64,000 nucleotides of DNA from Pseudopontixanthobacter vadosimaris. Lineage in GTDB: Bacteria > Pseudomonadota > Alphaproteobacteria > Sphingomonadales > Sphingomonadaceae. Positions within the stretch are counted from its first letter, which is position 1, and each line of letters starts with the position of its first letter. The position numbers and the translations under genes were made by a program. This document shows positions 28,446 through 38,549 of the stretch, in pieces. Below the pieces are notes generated by a model that worked only from the letters and a program-made list of their open reading frames with translations, was not told the DNA's origin and did no database searches. Location of the stretch: contig NZ_JABASZ010000043.1 in NCBI RefSeq assembly GCF_012979275.1, positions 1-64,000 on the forward strand, read 5' to 3'.

Positions 28446-30584
28446 CTACTGCTCCGCTGCCATCCCCTTGTCCTCGTTCGCACGGTAGATGATCCATTCG
28501 CGCACGGCGTCCATCTGTTCGCGGCTGAGCGAGTCCCTGAAGCTGGCCATGCCGCTGTCCTGCAGCATGCCGTCATGCACGATGCTCATCCAGGCGGCCT
28601 TGTTCTCCAGCGCGCCGCTGCGGCGCAGGTCGGGCAGCACGGTCGATCCCACCGCGCCCGGGCCATGGCAGACGGAGCAATAGCGGGCATAGGCCTTGCC
28701 CCCCATCGCGATGGTCGCCGCCGAAGCGCGGCTGGGCGGCGGGTCGAGCGGGGCCTTGGCGAAGCTTGCCTCAGCAGGGAGTTCGCCATCCGCGCCCAGC
28801 TTGAACACCAGCAGGCGCGAGACGTTGCGCACCGGGCGGTCCTTCGCGATCAGTTGCCCGTCCGCCGCCAATGCGTACGCGCCGCCCCAGCCGGCCAATA
28901 CGGCGACATATTGTGTCCCGCCGACCGTATAGGTGATGGGCGGCGCGACCACCCCCGTCTGGGCGGGGAAGCTCCAGAGCCTGTCGCCCGTCGCGGCATT
29001 ATAGGCGTTGAACTCACTGCCCGCAGTGCCCTGGAACACCAGCCCCCCGCCGGTCGCCAGCAAGCCGCCGTTCCACGGGCCGGGATATTCCACGATCCAT
29101 CGGGCGCGGCGCGCCACCGGATCCCAGGCGATCAGCTTGCCGTTGATGGTGCCCGCGACCTCCCGCCGGAAGCCTTCGTCCGCTGGCAGGTCGCCTGCGC
29201 CCATGTCGAAGCCGATGTTGAAGCCGCGCGCACGGTCGGGCTTCCAATCTGCCTGCGGGGCGTAAAGCATGCCCGCTTCGAAAGCGGGGATATAGACCAG
29301 GCCTTCACCCGGGTGGAAGGCCATGGGGTGCCAATTGTGCCCGCCCAGCGCGCCGGGCGTGACCAGAGCCGGCTTGCCCGTGCGGTCGATACGTGTTTCC
29401 GGGTTCTCGATCGGACGGCCATTTGCGTCGATGCCGCTCGCCCAATTGACCGTGACGTAGGGATCGCCGCTGATGAACTCCCCCGTTTCGCGGTCGAGCA
29501 CGTAGAAGAAGCCGTTCTTGGGCGCCTGCATCAGCACCTTGCGCGTGGTGCCGCCCAGGTCCAGATCCGCGAGCATGATGTGCTGCGTGGCGGTGAAGTC
29601 CCACGTTTCGCCCGGCGTGGTCTGGTAGTGCCAGACATATTCGCCGGTGCCTGGCCGCACCGCGACGATGCTGGAAAGATAGAGATTGTCACCCGTGCCC
29701 CGCCCATCCGCACCGGGGCTGCGATAGGCGCGACTCCACGGGGACCCGTTACCGACGCCGACATAGAGCAGGTCGAGATCGGCGTCATAGGCCATCGCGT
29801 CCCATACCGTGCCGCCGCCGCCGATCCCATCCTCCCCGGTCAGCGTGTCGCCTGACCAGGTCCTGGCGGCCTTGCGCAGGTAAGCGGGCGCGTCCGCCCC
29901 TTCATCCCCTTCGGGTACGGTGTAGAAGCGCCACAATTCCTCGCCGTCATCCGCATCATACGCCGCGAAATAGCCGCGCACCCCGAATTCCGCGCCGCCA
30001 TTGCCTATCATCACCTTGCCGTCGATCACGCGCGGGGCGCCGGTAATGGTGTAGCTCTGATCCTGGTCGACCGTCACCTTCTCCCACACGACCTTGCCCG
30101 TGTCCCGGTCGAGCTTGACCAGCCGCCCGTCCAGCGTGCCCAGGAACAGCGCGTCGCCCCATGCCGCCAGCCCGCGATTGACGACGTCGCAGCACGCCTT
30201 GACCGCAGTTTCACCGGGCACTTGCGGGTCGTAGGACCACAGCTCCGTCCCCGTGGCGGCGTCATAGGCCTTCACCTTGCTCCACGCGGTGGTGAGATAG
30301 AGTTTGCCATCCATCACCAGCGGCGTCGCCTCCTGCCCGCGCGCAGTGTCCATATCGGCATACCAGGCAAGGCCGAGATCGCCGACGCTGGCCGTATCGA
30401 TCTGATCGAGCGGCGAATAACGCTGTTCTTCGTAATTGCGGCCGTAGGTGATCCAGTTCGCATCGTCCCCTTGGGCGGCAAGCAGGCGGGCGTCGTCGAT
30501 GTCGTCTCCCGCGGCGCGGTTGCAGCTGGCCAGCCCCAGCCCAAGAGCGAGAGCGATCAACGCGGCGGTCGCACGGTTCGTCAT
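28446..30584 (-). CDS. PQQ-dependent quinohaemoprotein alcohol dehydrogenase with lipoprotein signal
   Basis: The 712-residue protein contains an eight-bladed PQQ beta-propeller (W-motif repeats such as GTELWSYDP), the adjacent Cys pair in KACCDVV that characterises the PQQ site, GDNLYLSSIVAV with the presumed catalytic Asp, and a C-terminal cytochrome c domain with haem motif C636-S-V-C639-H640. This is a type II quinohaemoprotein that oxidises primary alcohols in the periplasm and passes electrons through haem. The N-terminus LALGLGLASCNRAAGDD carries a lipobox (LASC), so the enzyme may be lipid-anchored, which is uncommon. Start ATG 30584 has GAGAGG upstream. No PQQ synthesis genes are in the window. 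Confidence 0.92.
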   Translation of the reverse strand: MTNRATAALIALALGLGLASCNRAAGDDIDDARLLAAQGDDANWITYGRNYEEQRYSPLDQIDTASVGDLGLAWYADMDTARGQEATPLVMDGKLYLTTAWSKVKAYDAATGTELWSYDPQVPGETAVKACCDVVNRGLAAWGDALFLGTLDGRLVKLDRDTGKVVWEKVTVDQDQSYTITGAPRVIDGKVMIGNGGAEFGVRGYFAAYDADDGEELWRFYTVPEGDEGADAPAYLRKAARTWSGDTLTGEDGIGGGGTVWDAMAYDADLDLLYVGVGNGSPWSRAYRSPGADGRGTGDNLYLSSIVAVRPGTGEYVWHYQTTPGETWDFTATQHIMLADLDLGGTTRKVLMQAPKNGFFYVLDRETGEFISGDPYVTVNWASGIDANGRPIENPETRIDRTGKPALVTPGALGGHNWHPMAFHPGEGLVYIPAFEAGMLYAPQADWKPDRARGFNIGFDMGAGDLPADEGFRREVAGTINGKLIAWDPVARRARWIVEYPGPWNGGLLATGGGLVFQGTAGSEFNAYNAATGDRLWSFPAQTGVVAPPITYTVGGTQYVAVLAGWGGAYALAADGQLIAKDRPVRNVSRLLVFKLGADGELPAEASFAKAPLDPPPSRASAATIAMGGKAYARYCSVCHGPGAVGSTVLPDLRRSGALENKAAWMSIVHDGMLQDSGMASFRDSLSREQMDAVREWIIYRANEDKGMAAEQ

Positions 30585-30949
30585 ATGGCATCCTCTCCCA
30601 AGGCCGGGCACCGTTCTTCGGGCATCCCGTTTGCACAAAGGTGCATCACGAACCTCGCACTGTCCATCTGAATGTCGTGTCGGGGCAGCGAGCGACCTTC
30701 GCAGATCTGCGGGCGGGCAGCTCGACCTGCCAGGGCTTCAACGTTCTGCATATTCCGGCATAGCGGATCACGGCCAACGCGCCTCTGGAAAGCATTTGCC
30801 TGCGTGAATTCTCGAGCACAACCCGACGCTCGATTTCCATCCGAACCTTTCCAAAGCGCCACTCGATCTGCTGGACGGCGGCTTCGATCCTTGCCTTTCC
30901 TGAACCTCGCCGCAGCAGAAATATGGCTGAAACCATGATCCAGGACGGC
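30585..30949. other. Intergenic region upstream of the PQQ dehydrogenase gene
   Basis: No gene is convincing in these 365 bases; the frames seen here lack ribosome sites and protein-like composition. The inverted repeat TGCAC-N4-GTGCA at 30633-30646 is the only marked structure. Confidence 0.5.
30633..30646. promoter_or_regulatory. Inverted repeat, possible operator of the PQQ dehydrogenase gene
   Basis: TGCAC (30633-30637), AAAG and GTGCA (30642-30646) form a perfect five-base inverted repeat about 49 bases upstream of the ATG. It is a plausible regulator site but short enough to occur by chance. Confidence 0.3.
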
Positions 30950-33526
30950 CTAAGCTGCTTCCATGGCGCCAAAGCCAGCTTTCAGGGCAGCCGCAATCTC
31001 TGCGCGCGCCGCATTTGCAGTAGGGATAGCGCCAACGCTGGCGAATGACGTGTGGATCTGCCCCGGACAGGTGATGCAGCGCGCGTTGTTCCCCGCGGCG
31101 GCCAGAGCCTTCGCATAGGCGATTCCCTGGTCCCGAAGTGGATCGAATTCTGCAGTGACGATCAAGGCAGGCGGCAGGTTTGCCAGATCGTCCGCAAGCA
31201 GAGGCGAGGCCCTGGGGTCATCGCGCTCGGCTTCATCGGCGTATTGATCCCAGAACCAGTCCATCAACGCTCTGGTCAGCACGAATCCCTCGGCATTGTC
31301 ATGCATGGAGGGGCTGTTGTCGGTCGCATCGACGACCGGCGTTATGAGCACTTGCGCTTGTATCGCCAGGCCGCCTGCATCGCGGGCCAACTGGCAGACG
31401 ACTGCCGCGATATTGCCGCCCGCGCTCCAGCCACATACGGACAGCTCGCCAGGGATGCCGCCCAGGACTTCGGCATTGTCTGCAACCCATCGCAGGGCCG
31501 CAAAGCCGTCCTCGGCGGCGGCAGGAAACCGCGCCTCCGGCGCGTGGCGGTAATTGGCAGAGACAATAATACTGTTCGATTGCTTGCACAGATCACGGCA
31601 AAATGCGTCATCCGAGGCATGATCACCCAGAACCCATCCGCCGCCGTGAAAATACACCGTGACCGGATGTGGGCCGGGCGTGTCGGGGCGATACAAACGA
31701 TAGTCCAGATCACCGTCCGGGCCAGGGAATCTGCCATCGACAACCTCCCCGACCGCCGGGCCTGGAGGGCTGCCGGCGCCAATCGCTTCCGATGTCGCGC
31801 GCGCTTCTGCCGGCGACATGGTTTCGAACGGCGGCAGATCCATTCCGGCCATCAATTCGAGCATTGCGACGACATCGGGCTGCTGGCGGCGAATGAGGCC
31901 ATCGTTGCAGCGTGGGCCGCCGACACCATCGAATGCGAAGCCAAGATAATCCTGTGCGGCGACATCGTCGCAAACCCTCCGGTAAGCATCGACGCCGCCG
32001 GTATAGGGCAGGCAAACGCGCGGTTTGCCCGGAACGTTGGCACCCATGTACCACGATTTCGCCAGGGGATAGAGGGTAACGTCAGCGGTCGCCGTTCCAT
32101 ATTCGACCCAGCCCGTTTCCGCAGTCGGTGTCGCTTCGATAGTATCGAGACCTTCTTCGCTCATATAGTTCAGACAATCGGCAATCCATTCGACATGCTG
32201 TTCGATCGACAGGATCATGTTGGACAGGACCGATGGACTGCCGGGGCCGGTGATCGTGAAGAAATTCGGGAAACCTTCGACAGTCAGACCGAGATAGCTG
32301 ACTGGCCCATGCGCCCATTTTTCTCTCAGGGTCCGGCCGTTTCGACCGACGATATCGACCGCGAGAAGCGCGCCTGTCATCGCATCGAATCCTGTCGCGA
32401 ACACGATGGTGTCGAATTCGAAGACCCCGTTTTTCGTAGCAATCCCGTTCCGGTCGATCTTCAGGATCGGATCTTTCTTGATATCGACGATATCGACGTT
32501 GGGATTGTTGAAGGTTTCGAAATAATTCGTGTCGAGGCACGGGCGTTTGGTGCAGATCGGGAATTCCGTGGGTGTGAGGATCTCGGCCTTTTCCGGATCG
32601 TCGATCTTGCTGCGAATTTTCTTCCTGGCGAATTCCGACAACGTATCATTCGCTTCCAGATTGATCATCAGATCGGCGAATTCCAGCGACAGGTGAGTGA
32701 TCGCGCCTTTCGCCCACAGCGTTTCATATCGTTCCTGACGCTCCTCGTCGGACACGGTCAGCGCGAACTCCGTTCCCACCGGGCCAGGCACTCCTCCCTT
32801 CGTCCAGCGCGCTTCTTCGCGATAGCCCCCGTAGCGATCCTTCACCGCCAGCCTGTCCGGGTGAATCGGTCCGTTGCCGGCAGGGATCGAATAGTTTGCG
32901 GTCCGCTGGAATACGACGGTGTGTTCGGCCTCTTCGGCAATCAGCGGTATCGACTGGATGCCCGACGACCCGGTTCCGATAATCCCGACACGCTTGCCTG
33001 AAAAATCGACCCCATCATGGGGCCAGCTATGGGTGCGGTAGATTTCGCCCTCGAAGTCCTCGATGCCTTCGATGTCGATGTCCTTGGGCTGGGAGAGGCA
33101 CCCGGTTGCCATGATGAAGAAGCGGCAGGTCGCAGCATCGCCATCCGTGGTTGTCACGGTCCAGCGCGAGGCGGTTGCATCCCAGACTGCTTTTTCAACG
33201 CGCGTACTGAAGCTGATATCGCGCCGCAGATCAAAGCGGTCGGCAACATGCCGGGCATAGCGCAGGATTTCAGGCTGGGTGGCGTATTTCTCGCTCCATT
33301 CCCATTCCTGCTCCAACTCGGGATCGAAGCCGAAAGAATAGTCGATGCTTTCGATGTCGCAGCGCGCACCGGGATAGCGGTTCCAAAACCAGGTTCCGCC
33401 GACATCGTCTGCGGTTTCACACGCGTGGACGGACCGGCCCAGCTCACGCATTTTATGGACGAGATATAGGCCGGCGAACCCTGCGCCCACTACGATGACA
33501 TCAAAGCTCTTCGTGTGCGATTCCAT
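30950..33526 (-). CDS. Baeyer-Villiger-type flavin monooxygenase fused to an HSL-family esterase
   Basis: The 858-residue protein is a fusion. Residues 1 to about 540 are a class B flavoprotein monooxygenase: FAD site [14 protein letters not shown] site [11 protein letters not shown], and the BVMO fingerprint region [12 protein letters not shown] (158-169). The usual His at the sixth position after Phe is Arg164 here. The segment [14 protein letters not shown] contains the active-site Arg. Residues about 590-858 are an alpha/beta hydrolase: oxyanion motif HGGGW (His627), nucleophile Ser701 in GWSAGGN, acid in AEFDPLRD and His in GQIHTSF. Joined, they could convert a ketone to an ester or lactone and hydrolyse it. 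The gene lies 66 bases after the P450 on the same strand. Confidence 0.9.
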   Translation of the reverse strand: MESHTKSFDVIVVGAGFAGLYLVHKMRELGRSVHACETADDVGGTWFWNRYPGARCDIESIDYSFGFDPELEQEWEWSEKYATQPEILRYARHVADRFDLRRDISFSTRVEKAVWDATASRWTVTTTDGDAATCRFFIMATGCLSQPKDIDIEGIEDFEGEIYRTHSWPHDGVDFSGKRVGIIGTGSSGIQSIPLIAEEAEHTVVFQRTANYSIPAGNGPIHPDRLAVKDRYGGYREEARWTKGGVPGPVGTEFALTVSDEERQERYETLWAKGAITHLSLEFADLMINLEANDTLSEFARKKIRSKIDDPEKAEILTPTEFPICTKRPCLDTNYFETFNNPNVDIVDIKKDPILKIDRNGIATKNGVFEFDTIVFATGFDAMTGALLAVDIVGRNGRTLREKWAHGPVSYLGLTVEGFPNFFTITGPGSPSVLSNMILSIEQHVEWIADCLNYMSEEGLDTIEATPTAETGWVEYGTATADVTLYPLAKSWYMGANVPGKPRVCLPYTGGVDAYRRVCDDVAAQDYLGFAFDGVGGPRCNDGLIRRQQPDVVAMLELMAGMDLPPFETMSPAEARATSEAIGAGSPPGPAVGEVVDGRFPGPDGDLDYRLYRPDTPGPHPVTVYFHGGGWVLGDHASDDAFCRDLCKQSNSIIVSANYRHAPEARFPAAAEDGFAALRWVADNAEVLGGIPGELSVCGWSAGGNIAAVVCQLARDAGGLAIQAQVLITPVVDATDNSPSMHDNAEGFVLTRALMDWFWDQYADEAERDDPRASPLLADDLANLPPALIVTAEFDPLRDQGIAYAKALAAAGNNARCITCPGQIHTSFASVGAIPTANAARAEIAAALKAGFGAMEAA

Positions 33527-33592
33527 GCCAATTCTCTCCCGATGATGCAGTAAATCCGACAGCAGCTAGGTGATTTTCATCATGATCTTGAC

Positions 33593-34867
33593 CTACCTGA
33601 CCGAAAATTCGATCGGCAGGGTTTTCGGGCCGACGACGAAATTGGATTTGAACAGCTTGGGTTCGCCGGCCAGCCGGACCGAATCCAACCGCGGCAACAG
33701 TTCTTCCCACAGAACGCGCATTTCCATCCGTGCGAGATGCTGGCCGATACAGGCATGCGGGCCGGTTCCGAAGGCGATCTGCTTGCGCCGGGGGCGAGTG
33801 ATGTCGAACGTGAACGGGTCGGGATAGACGTCCTCGTCCTGGCTGGCACTATGATAGGACAGCATGATCCAGTCGCCCGACTTCACTTGCTGGCCGGCGA
33901 TTTCAGCATCCTCGACAGCGGTTCGCATGAAGGTCTTGACCGCGCTGGCCCAGCGAACCGATTCCTCGACGAAGCCGTCGATACGATCGGGGTGTTCTTG
34001 CAACTCGGCCAGCAATTCGGGCCGCTCGGCAAGCGCCCACATGGCGGAGGAGACAGTGTTCGATGTGGTATCGTGCCCCGCGGTTGCGGCGATGATGTAG
34101 TAGCCCATGAGCTGGCGATCAGTGAGATATTCGCCATCGATCCTGGCATTGGCGATCAGGCTGTTGAGCCCTTCGGTTGGCCGCTCGCGAGCCTCCTTGG
34201 TGACCTTGCCGAAATAGTCCTCCAGATCTTTCATGACGGCACTGACAGCGGCCAGCCGCTGTTCCGGGGTGACTTCCGTTTTCGACCGGTTCAGATCAGG
34301 GTCGTCTGCGGCGAAAATTTCCTGGGTCAGCCTGAGCATGAAGGGTTCGTCTTCAGCCGGAACGCCCAGCAAACTCATCACGACGCGAAGCGGATAGTTG
34401 AGAGCGATATCCTCGACGAAGTCGCTATGTGGAGCGTTTTCGACAAACCTGTCCACATATTCCCGGGCGATGTCCCGGATATCGGCTTCCAGCGCTTTCA
34501 GCGCCTTTGGCGTAAAGGCGGGAAAACCAATTTTTCTCAAGGCCTTGTGTTCGGCGCCGTCAACGGTAACCAGAGTGCGGATAAGGTTGTTCTCACCAGT
34601 CGCAGCCTTGACCATATCGACACTCGATCTTGGCGCCAGATTGTTCGACCCGGCACCATTCAGAAAGATATCAGGCTGCGTTTCGATGGCGATCACATCG
34701 GCATGCCTGGATGCCACCCAGAAAGGATCGAAACCTTCAACCCTGGCTTTTGCGAATGGATAGTTCCGCCGGATCTCGGCAAATGCGGCGTTGATCTTCG
34801 GCGGGTCCGCATAGGTGGCCGGATTGACGATCGACGCTGCGAGTGCAGCGGGTATCTCCGAAGGCAT
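33593..34867 (-). CDS. Cytochrome P450
   Basis: The 424-residue soluble bacterial P450 has the I-helix motif ATAGHDTTSN with the acid-alcohol pair, the ExxR pair in VEESVRWASA, and the haem-binding loop FGTGPHACIGQ with ligand Cys373. It inserts oxygen into an unactivated C-H bond; partner ferredoxin and reductase genes are not nearby. ATG 34867 follows GGAGAG and is preferred over ATG 34879. It is the first gene of a transcription unit with the monooxygenase-esterase fusion. The probable operator at 34918-34934 lies 51 bases upstream. The likely role is to introduce the hydroxyl that is later oxidised to a ketone. Confidence 0.92.
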   Translation of the reverse strand: MPSEIPAALAASIVNPATYADPPKINAAFAEIRRNYPFAKARVEGFDPFWVASRHADVIAIETQPDIFLNGAGSNNLAPRSSVDMVKAATGENNLIRTLVTVDGAEHKALRKIGFPAFTPKALKALEADIRDIAREYVDRFVENAPHSDFVEDIALNYPLRVVMSLLGVPAEDEPFMLRLTQEIFAADDPDLNRSKTEVTPEQRLAAVSAVMKDLEDYFGKVTKEARERPTEGLNSLIANARIDGEYLTDRQLMGYYIIAATAGHDTTSNTVSSAMWALAERPELLAELQEHPDRIDGFVEESVRWASAVKTFMRTAVEDAEIAGQQVKSGDWIMLSYHSASQDEDVYPDPFTFDITRPRRKQIAFGTGPHACIGQHLARMEMRVLWEELLPRLDSVRLAGEPKLFKSNFVVGPKTLPIEFSVR

Positions 34868-34917
34868 GAGTCTCTCCATTCGCTTTTTCTTTTGCTGGAA
34901 GATGTACGCCTCGATGA

Positions 34918-34934
34918 TAGTCAGTCAACTAGTA
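34918..34934. promoter_or_regulatory. Candidate TetR operator upstream of the P450 (copy 1)
   Basis: TAGTCAGTCAACTAGTA, containing the inverted TAGT-N6-ACTA pair, matches 15 of 17 bases at 38550-38566 upstream of the thiolase-like gene. It lies between the divergent P450 and TetR genes. Confidence 0.6.
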
Positions 34935-35071
34935 ACTTGGGCAAAGCCGGGCCTCGTTCAAGCATGAAAAGCCTATCCCAGATCGCGATTTGCAAGGAGC
35001 ATCGCTGCCAAGCTAGGTGGGCGCAATCGAAGCTGTTACAGGCATTGCCTGGCCGGCAGGGAAGGTTTGCA

Positions 35072-35680
35072 TTGAAGAAAAGAGAACCGCAAAGCGTTCG
35101 CCGGGAAAGGTCCGACAAGGCGCTCAAGGATGCGGGTGCCCAGATCACCGTCACCGAAGGATATGAGGCCGTCACCTTCGAACGGATCGGCAAGTCGTCC
35201 GGCTACAGCCGCAGCCTGATTACGCAAAAATACGGGTCGAAGGAAAAGTTCATATCGTCCCTGCTCGAAGGCATCGCCGAAACGGGGAGAAAGGAATATG
35301 TCGCCTGCCTGGAAACAGACGTCAGCGCGCTGAGAAAGATCGAGATCTATGTCTCTACGCTGTTCAATCGCATCCTGCACGACAAACAGGTCAATGCCCA
35401 TTTCATGCTGTTTGCCGATGCCTTGGCCAACCGGCTGGAGCGGCAGGAGTTCTTTCGTAACAGCCACCAACTAACCAGGGTCGATCTGATGCAGATCATC
35501 GAACAGGGCCAGAAGGAGGGCGACATCGACCCCGCTTTGGTTCCTGAAGTGGCTGCCACGATCGTCGGCAGCCTGATGCTGGGCGTCGTCATGCAATCCC
35601 TGCTCGAGCCCGATGCAGATTTGCAGACGATCACTCAAGCAGCCATCGTGGCGATCAAGAGGGCGCTGTCCCCCGCTTGA
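35072..35680 (+). CDS. TetR-family transcriptional regulator (TTG start)
   Basis: The 202-residue protein has the TetR DNA-binding helix-turn-helix near residues 20-60: ITVTEGYEAVTFERIGKSSG and YSRSLITQKYGSKEKFISSL. The rest is an all-helical ligand-binding domain. The TTG at 35072 has the very strong Shine-Dalgarno AGGGAAGG six bases upstream, which decides the start; an ATG at 34964 is in frame but unsupported. It is divergent from the P450 gene and is the natural candidate for binding the repeated element at 34918 and 38550, thereby controlling both halves of the catabolic island. Confidence 0.85.
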   Translation: MKKREPQSVRRERSDKALKDAGAQITVTEGYEAVTFERIGKSSGYSRSLITQKYGSKEKFISSLLEGIAETGRKEYVACLETDVSALRKIEIYVSTLFNRILHDKQVNAHFMLFADALANRLERQEFFRNSHQLTRVDLMQIIEQGQKEGDIDPALVPEVAATIVGSLMLGVVMQSLLEPDADLQTITQAAIVAIKRALSPA

Positions 35681-35702
35681 GGCACATGACCGCCTCGCGC
35701 GG

Positions 35703-36812
35703 CTATTCAAAAGACAGTATGGGCTTGATGCACTTGCCTGAATGTTGGTCCGCAACCGCCTCGTTGATCTGGTCCAGCCTGTATCTGCTCAGCAGTCTAT
35801 CGACGGGCAGGTCGCCCGCCAGAAAATGCTCCATCAGTTCCGGGATAAAGGCCGATGGTTCGCTGTCCCCTTCGATGATGCCCATGACCTTGTGACCGAG
35901 CGATATGACCTGATTGACCTCGCCCGGCAGCTTGCTGCCCGGTGCGGCGATGCCGACCAACCCCAGAGTTCCCTGCGGCGCGAGCCCCTGCATGATCGCT
36001 TCGAGCACATCGGCGCGGCCCGTCGTGTCGAGAGCGTAGTCGACGCCGACCGTTGAGATTTCGCGGATGGCTGCGGCAAGATTGTCTTGGGCCATCGGAT
36101 CGATCGTGTGCGTCGCGCCCAGTTCCACCGCCATGTCCCGCCGCGCCGCGATCGGTTCGACAACGATGATGGTCGCACATGTGCGCAATTTCGCGCCCAT
36201 CACCGCGCTCAGTCCCACCGTGCCGCCACCCGTTACCAGCAACGCGGAGCCAGCTTCGCAATCCATCGCGTTCAAGATGCTTCCCGCCCCCGTCTGGACG
36301 CCGCAACCCAGCGGCGCCGCAATCTCGAACGGCACGTCGTCGGGAATTTTGACGATGTTGCGCTCATACGTCAGCGCATGGCTGGCGAAGCTCGACTGGC
36401 CGAAAAAATTTCCCGCGATATCGTCTGGACCCTTGTGGATCGTACGGGACCCATCCGTGCGCATTCCGCCGTAATTCAGCGCAGGCATGGTGTGGCAATA
36501 GGCCGGGTGCGCATCATCGCATTTGGAACACGCACCGCATGAGCGGAAGGACAGCGCCACGCGATCTCCCGGTACGACCCTGGTAATGTTCGCGCCGACC
36601 CTGCGAACGATCCCCGCCCCTTCATGGCCCAATACCACCGGCAGGCCGAAATCGAATGCGCCCGCCTGGGCGACGACATCTGTATGGCACAGGCCAACCG
36701 CCTTGATCTCCACCAGGATTTCATCGTCGCGCGGGGCATCGAGTTCGACCTGATCGATGATGAACGGCCCGCCTTCGGGCGATGCAATGGCTGCGCTGAT
36801 CGACGTCGTCAT
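35703..36812 (-). CDS. Zinc-dependent NAD alcohol dehydrogenase (aryl-alcohol type)
   Basis: The 369-residue protein is a medium-chain dehydrogenase: catalytic zinc ligands in VGLCHTDVVAQ and VLGHEGAGI, structural zinc Cys residues in SCGACSKCDDAHPAYC, and the Rossmann motif VTGGGTVGLSAVMGA. The N-terminal residues and class resemble benzyl- and aryl-alcohol dehydrogenases. ATG 36812 has AGGAG upstream. An in-frame ATG at 36914 would add 34 residues and is not excluded. It follows the thiolase-like gene with 136 bases between and converges on the TetR gene. It probably oxidises the alcohol formed by the P450 to a carbonyl. Confidence 0.9.
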   Translation of the reverse strand: MTTSISAAIASPEGGPFIIDQVELDAPRDDEILVEIKAVGLCHTDVVAQAGAFDFGLPVVLGHEGAGIVRRVGANITRVVPGDRVALSFRSCGACSKCDDAHPAYCHTMPALNYGGMRTDGSRTIHKGPDDIAGNFFGQSSFASHALTYERNIVKIPDDVPFEIAAPLGCGVQTGAGSILNAMDCEAGSALLVTGGGTVGLSAVMGAKLRTCATIIVVEPIAARRDMAVELGATHTIDPMAQDNLAAAIREISTVGVDYALDTTGRADVLEAIMQGLAPQGTLGLVGIAAPGSKLPGEVNQVISLGHKVMGIIEGDSEPSAFIPELMEHFLAGDLPVDRLLSRYRLDQINEAVADQHSGKCIKPILSFE

Positions 36813-36948
36813 GCTCGGCTCCTGTATGCTCTCGTCACTCGTGCAAACCTCGATGTCTTCGAGCATATTGCCCGCAGTGAAATCGGTATCCGGTTGCGGA
36901 TCGAAATGCGTCATTGAGCCTGCCACCTCATCCCTCGTGATTGATGTC

Positions 36949-38481
36949 TTACCCGGCGATTGCCTCGACGAAGTTGCGGCCATCTTCATGTTTGATGGCG
37001 ATCCGGCTGCCGATCATACCGGGTTGATCCAGAGCCTTCATCGTCGTGAGATCGCCGGACCGGCTGCGGGCAATGATGCGACCCTTGTCGGACCTTGCAA
37101 CTACCACGGCATGGCTCGGATCACCGCGTCTATATGTTACGGAGACGGATTCTATTTCCGCGTTCGCATCCTCCGAAAGGCCGCAATCCAGCCGGGCCTC
37201 GTCGATCTGCGCCTGCAATCCCTCGCTGGATATTGGCTGCCAGTCCTGTTTGGGGCGCGCGGAATAGACCCCTGCCGCTTCCTTGGTCAGGAAGCCGCCA
37301 TTGGCCAGGACGAAGCCGAACTCGGCAGGCTCTGCGCGCAGTTTCTCGACCATCGCGGCGATGGCATGCATCGAGTAATTGTTCCCTGCCCCGCCGGCGA
37401 ATTGCAGGCCGCCGGTGACAGTCGCAGGAGTCTTGCGCCAATCCAGATCGAGCGCCTCGGCGGCGAGAAAGACTGCGCAGGGGAAACAGCTGTAGAGATC
37501 GAAATGCTTGATTTTACCCGTCGATGTGCCGGCACTCTCCACTGCGTGCCTGGCAACCAGTTCGATGGGTGGGGACTTCGACAGATCCGGCCGCTCGGAA
37601 ATATTGTGATCGTGCGCGTGCGCATAGCCGTGCAGATAGATCCATTTTTCCGGCGAGATCCCCATGCGCGCTGCTTCTCCGACAGAGGTCAGCACGACAG
37701 CCGCGCCCTGATTGACTCCGTCCTGTGCCACGTGCCATTTCAGATAAGGCGATGCGATACGGAAGTTCTCCTCGCTTTCCGTAGACAGAAACTCAGCCGT
37801 GCGTGCTTGCGGGTACTGGGCGTATGGATTGTCCGCGGCAATCCGGGAGAATTCGGCGAGCAATTCCGCCATCATGGCATCGTAATCCCGCTCGCTGAGC
37901 TGCCAGCGGTGGCGCAGCGCGTTCTCGAACAGGGGGTAGGTGCTGATCGGCTTGCCCAGGCCATTGTCCGTTTCATATTCGGTGAGCAACCGGGCCCCCA
38001 TGCCGCGATCCGTCAGATTGCCTTCCGCGCTGTCCGACCAATCGAGCGCAATGCCATTTCGCAGCGCATTTTTCATGGCGGCAATGGCTTCGCTCCCGCC
38101 GATCAGCACGGTTCGCGCCCGACCGGAAAAAACGTTCTCCGCGGCCTCGTTCACCAGCTTTTGCGGCTGATCGCCGCCGACGACGGAATAGATATGCTCC
38201 GCACCGTCGACGCCAATATCGGCGGCGAGCGACGCAGGTGGGTTCTTGCAGCTTCCAAACGGCGGATTGCCGGGCATGGAATCCGCAAACCGGCGCACGA
38301 CATGAACCTGATCGATCGAAGCCAACACCTCGGCCGGTGCACCCGTATCTTGCACGGCGCGCCCGGCCGCGATGCTGAGCAAACCACGCGGTGACGGTGC
38401 CCGAGAAGCATCCTTGCCGTCCCAGTGATCGACGCATTGGCCGACGCCGACAAGAACGGGCGTACGCGGATGAACTGCCAT
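36949..38481 (-). CDS. Thiolase-like protein (TLP1 type, lacking the N-terminal nucleophile Cys)
   Basis: The 510-residue protein has the thiolase fold with the additional C-terminal domain of thiolase-like protein type 1 (last 110 residues). Where thiolases have the acylated Cys, this protein reads YSVVGGDQPQKLVNEAAENV, so that Cys is missing. Later motifs are kept in outline: NQGAAVVLTSVGEAARMG, YSCFPCAVFLAAEALDL, LQFAGGAGNNYSMHAIAAM and LANGGFLTKEA. A classical acetyl transfer is therefore doubtful; binding or release of an acyl-CoA is possible. ATG 38481 follows GGAAGGGG and is preferred to ATG 38556. The candidate operator at 38550-38566 lies 69 bases upstream. Confidence 0.85.
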   Translation of the reverse strand: MAVHPRTPVLVGVGQCVDHWDGKDASRAPSPRGLLSIAAGRAVQDTGAPAEVLASIDQVHVVRRFADSMPGNPPFGSCKNPPASLAADIGVDGAEHIYSVVGGDQPQKLVNEAAENVFSGRARTVLIGGSEAIAAMKNALRNGIALDWSDSAEGNLTDRGMGARLLTEYETDNGLGKPISTYPLFENALRHRWQLSERDYDAMMAELLAEFSRIAADNPYAQYPQARTAEFLSTESEENFRIASPYLKWHVAQDGVNQGAAVVLTSVGEAARMGISPEKWIYLHGYAHAHDHNISERPDLSKSPPIELVARHAVESAGTSTGKIKHFDLYSCFPCAVFLAAEALDLDWRKTPATVTGGLQFAGGAGNNYSMHAIAAMVEKLRAEPAEFGFVLANGGFLTKEAAGVYSARPKQDWQPISSEGLQAQIDEARLDCGLSEDANAEIESVSVTYRRGDPSHAVVVARSDKGRIIARSRSGDLTTMKALDQPGMIGSRIAIKHEDGRNFVEAIAG

Positions 38482-38549
38482 AGTTATACCCCTTCCCGAT
38501 GCCTCCCGCTCTGCTGAAGGTCGCGACGGTATCGTTAAGTTACTTATAC

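Noticed and set aside
33737-35071. Long upstream part of the plus-strand frame ending in the TetR gene
   Set aside because: Antisense to the P450 gene; the TTG at 35072 with strong ribosome site is the real start.
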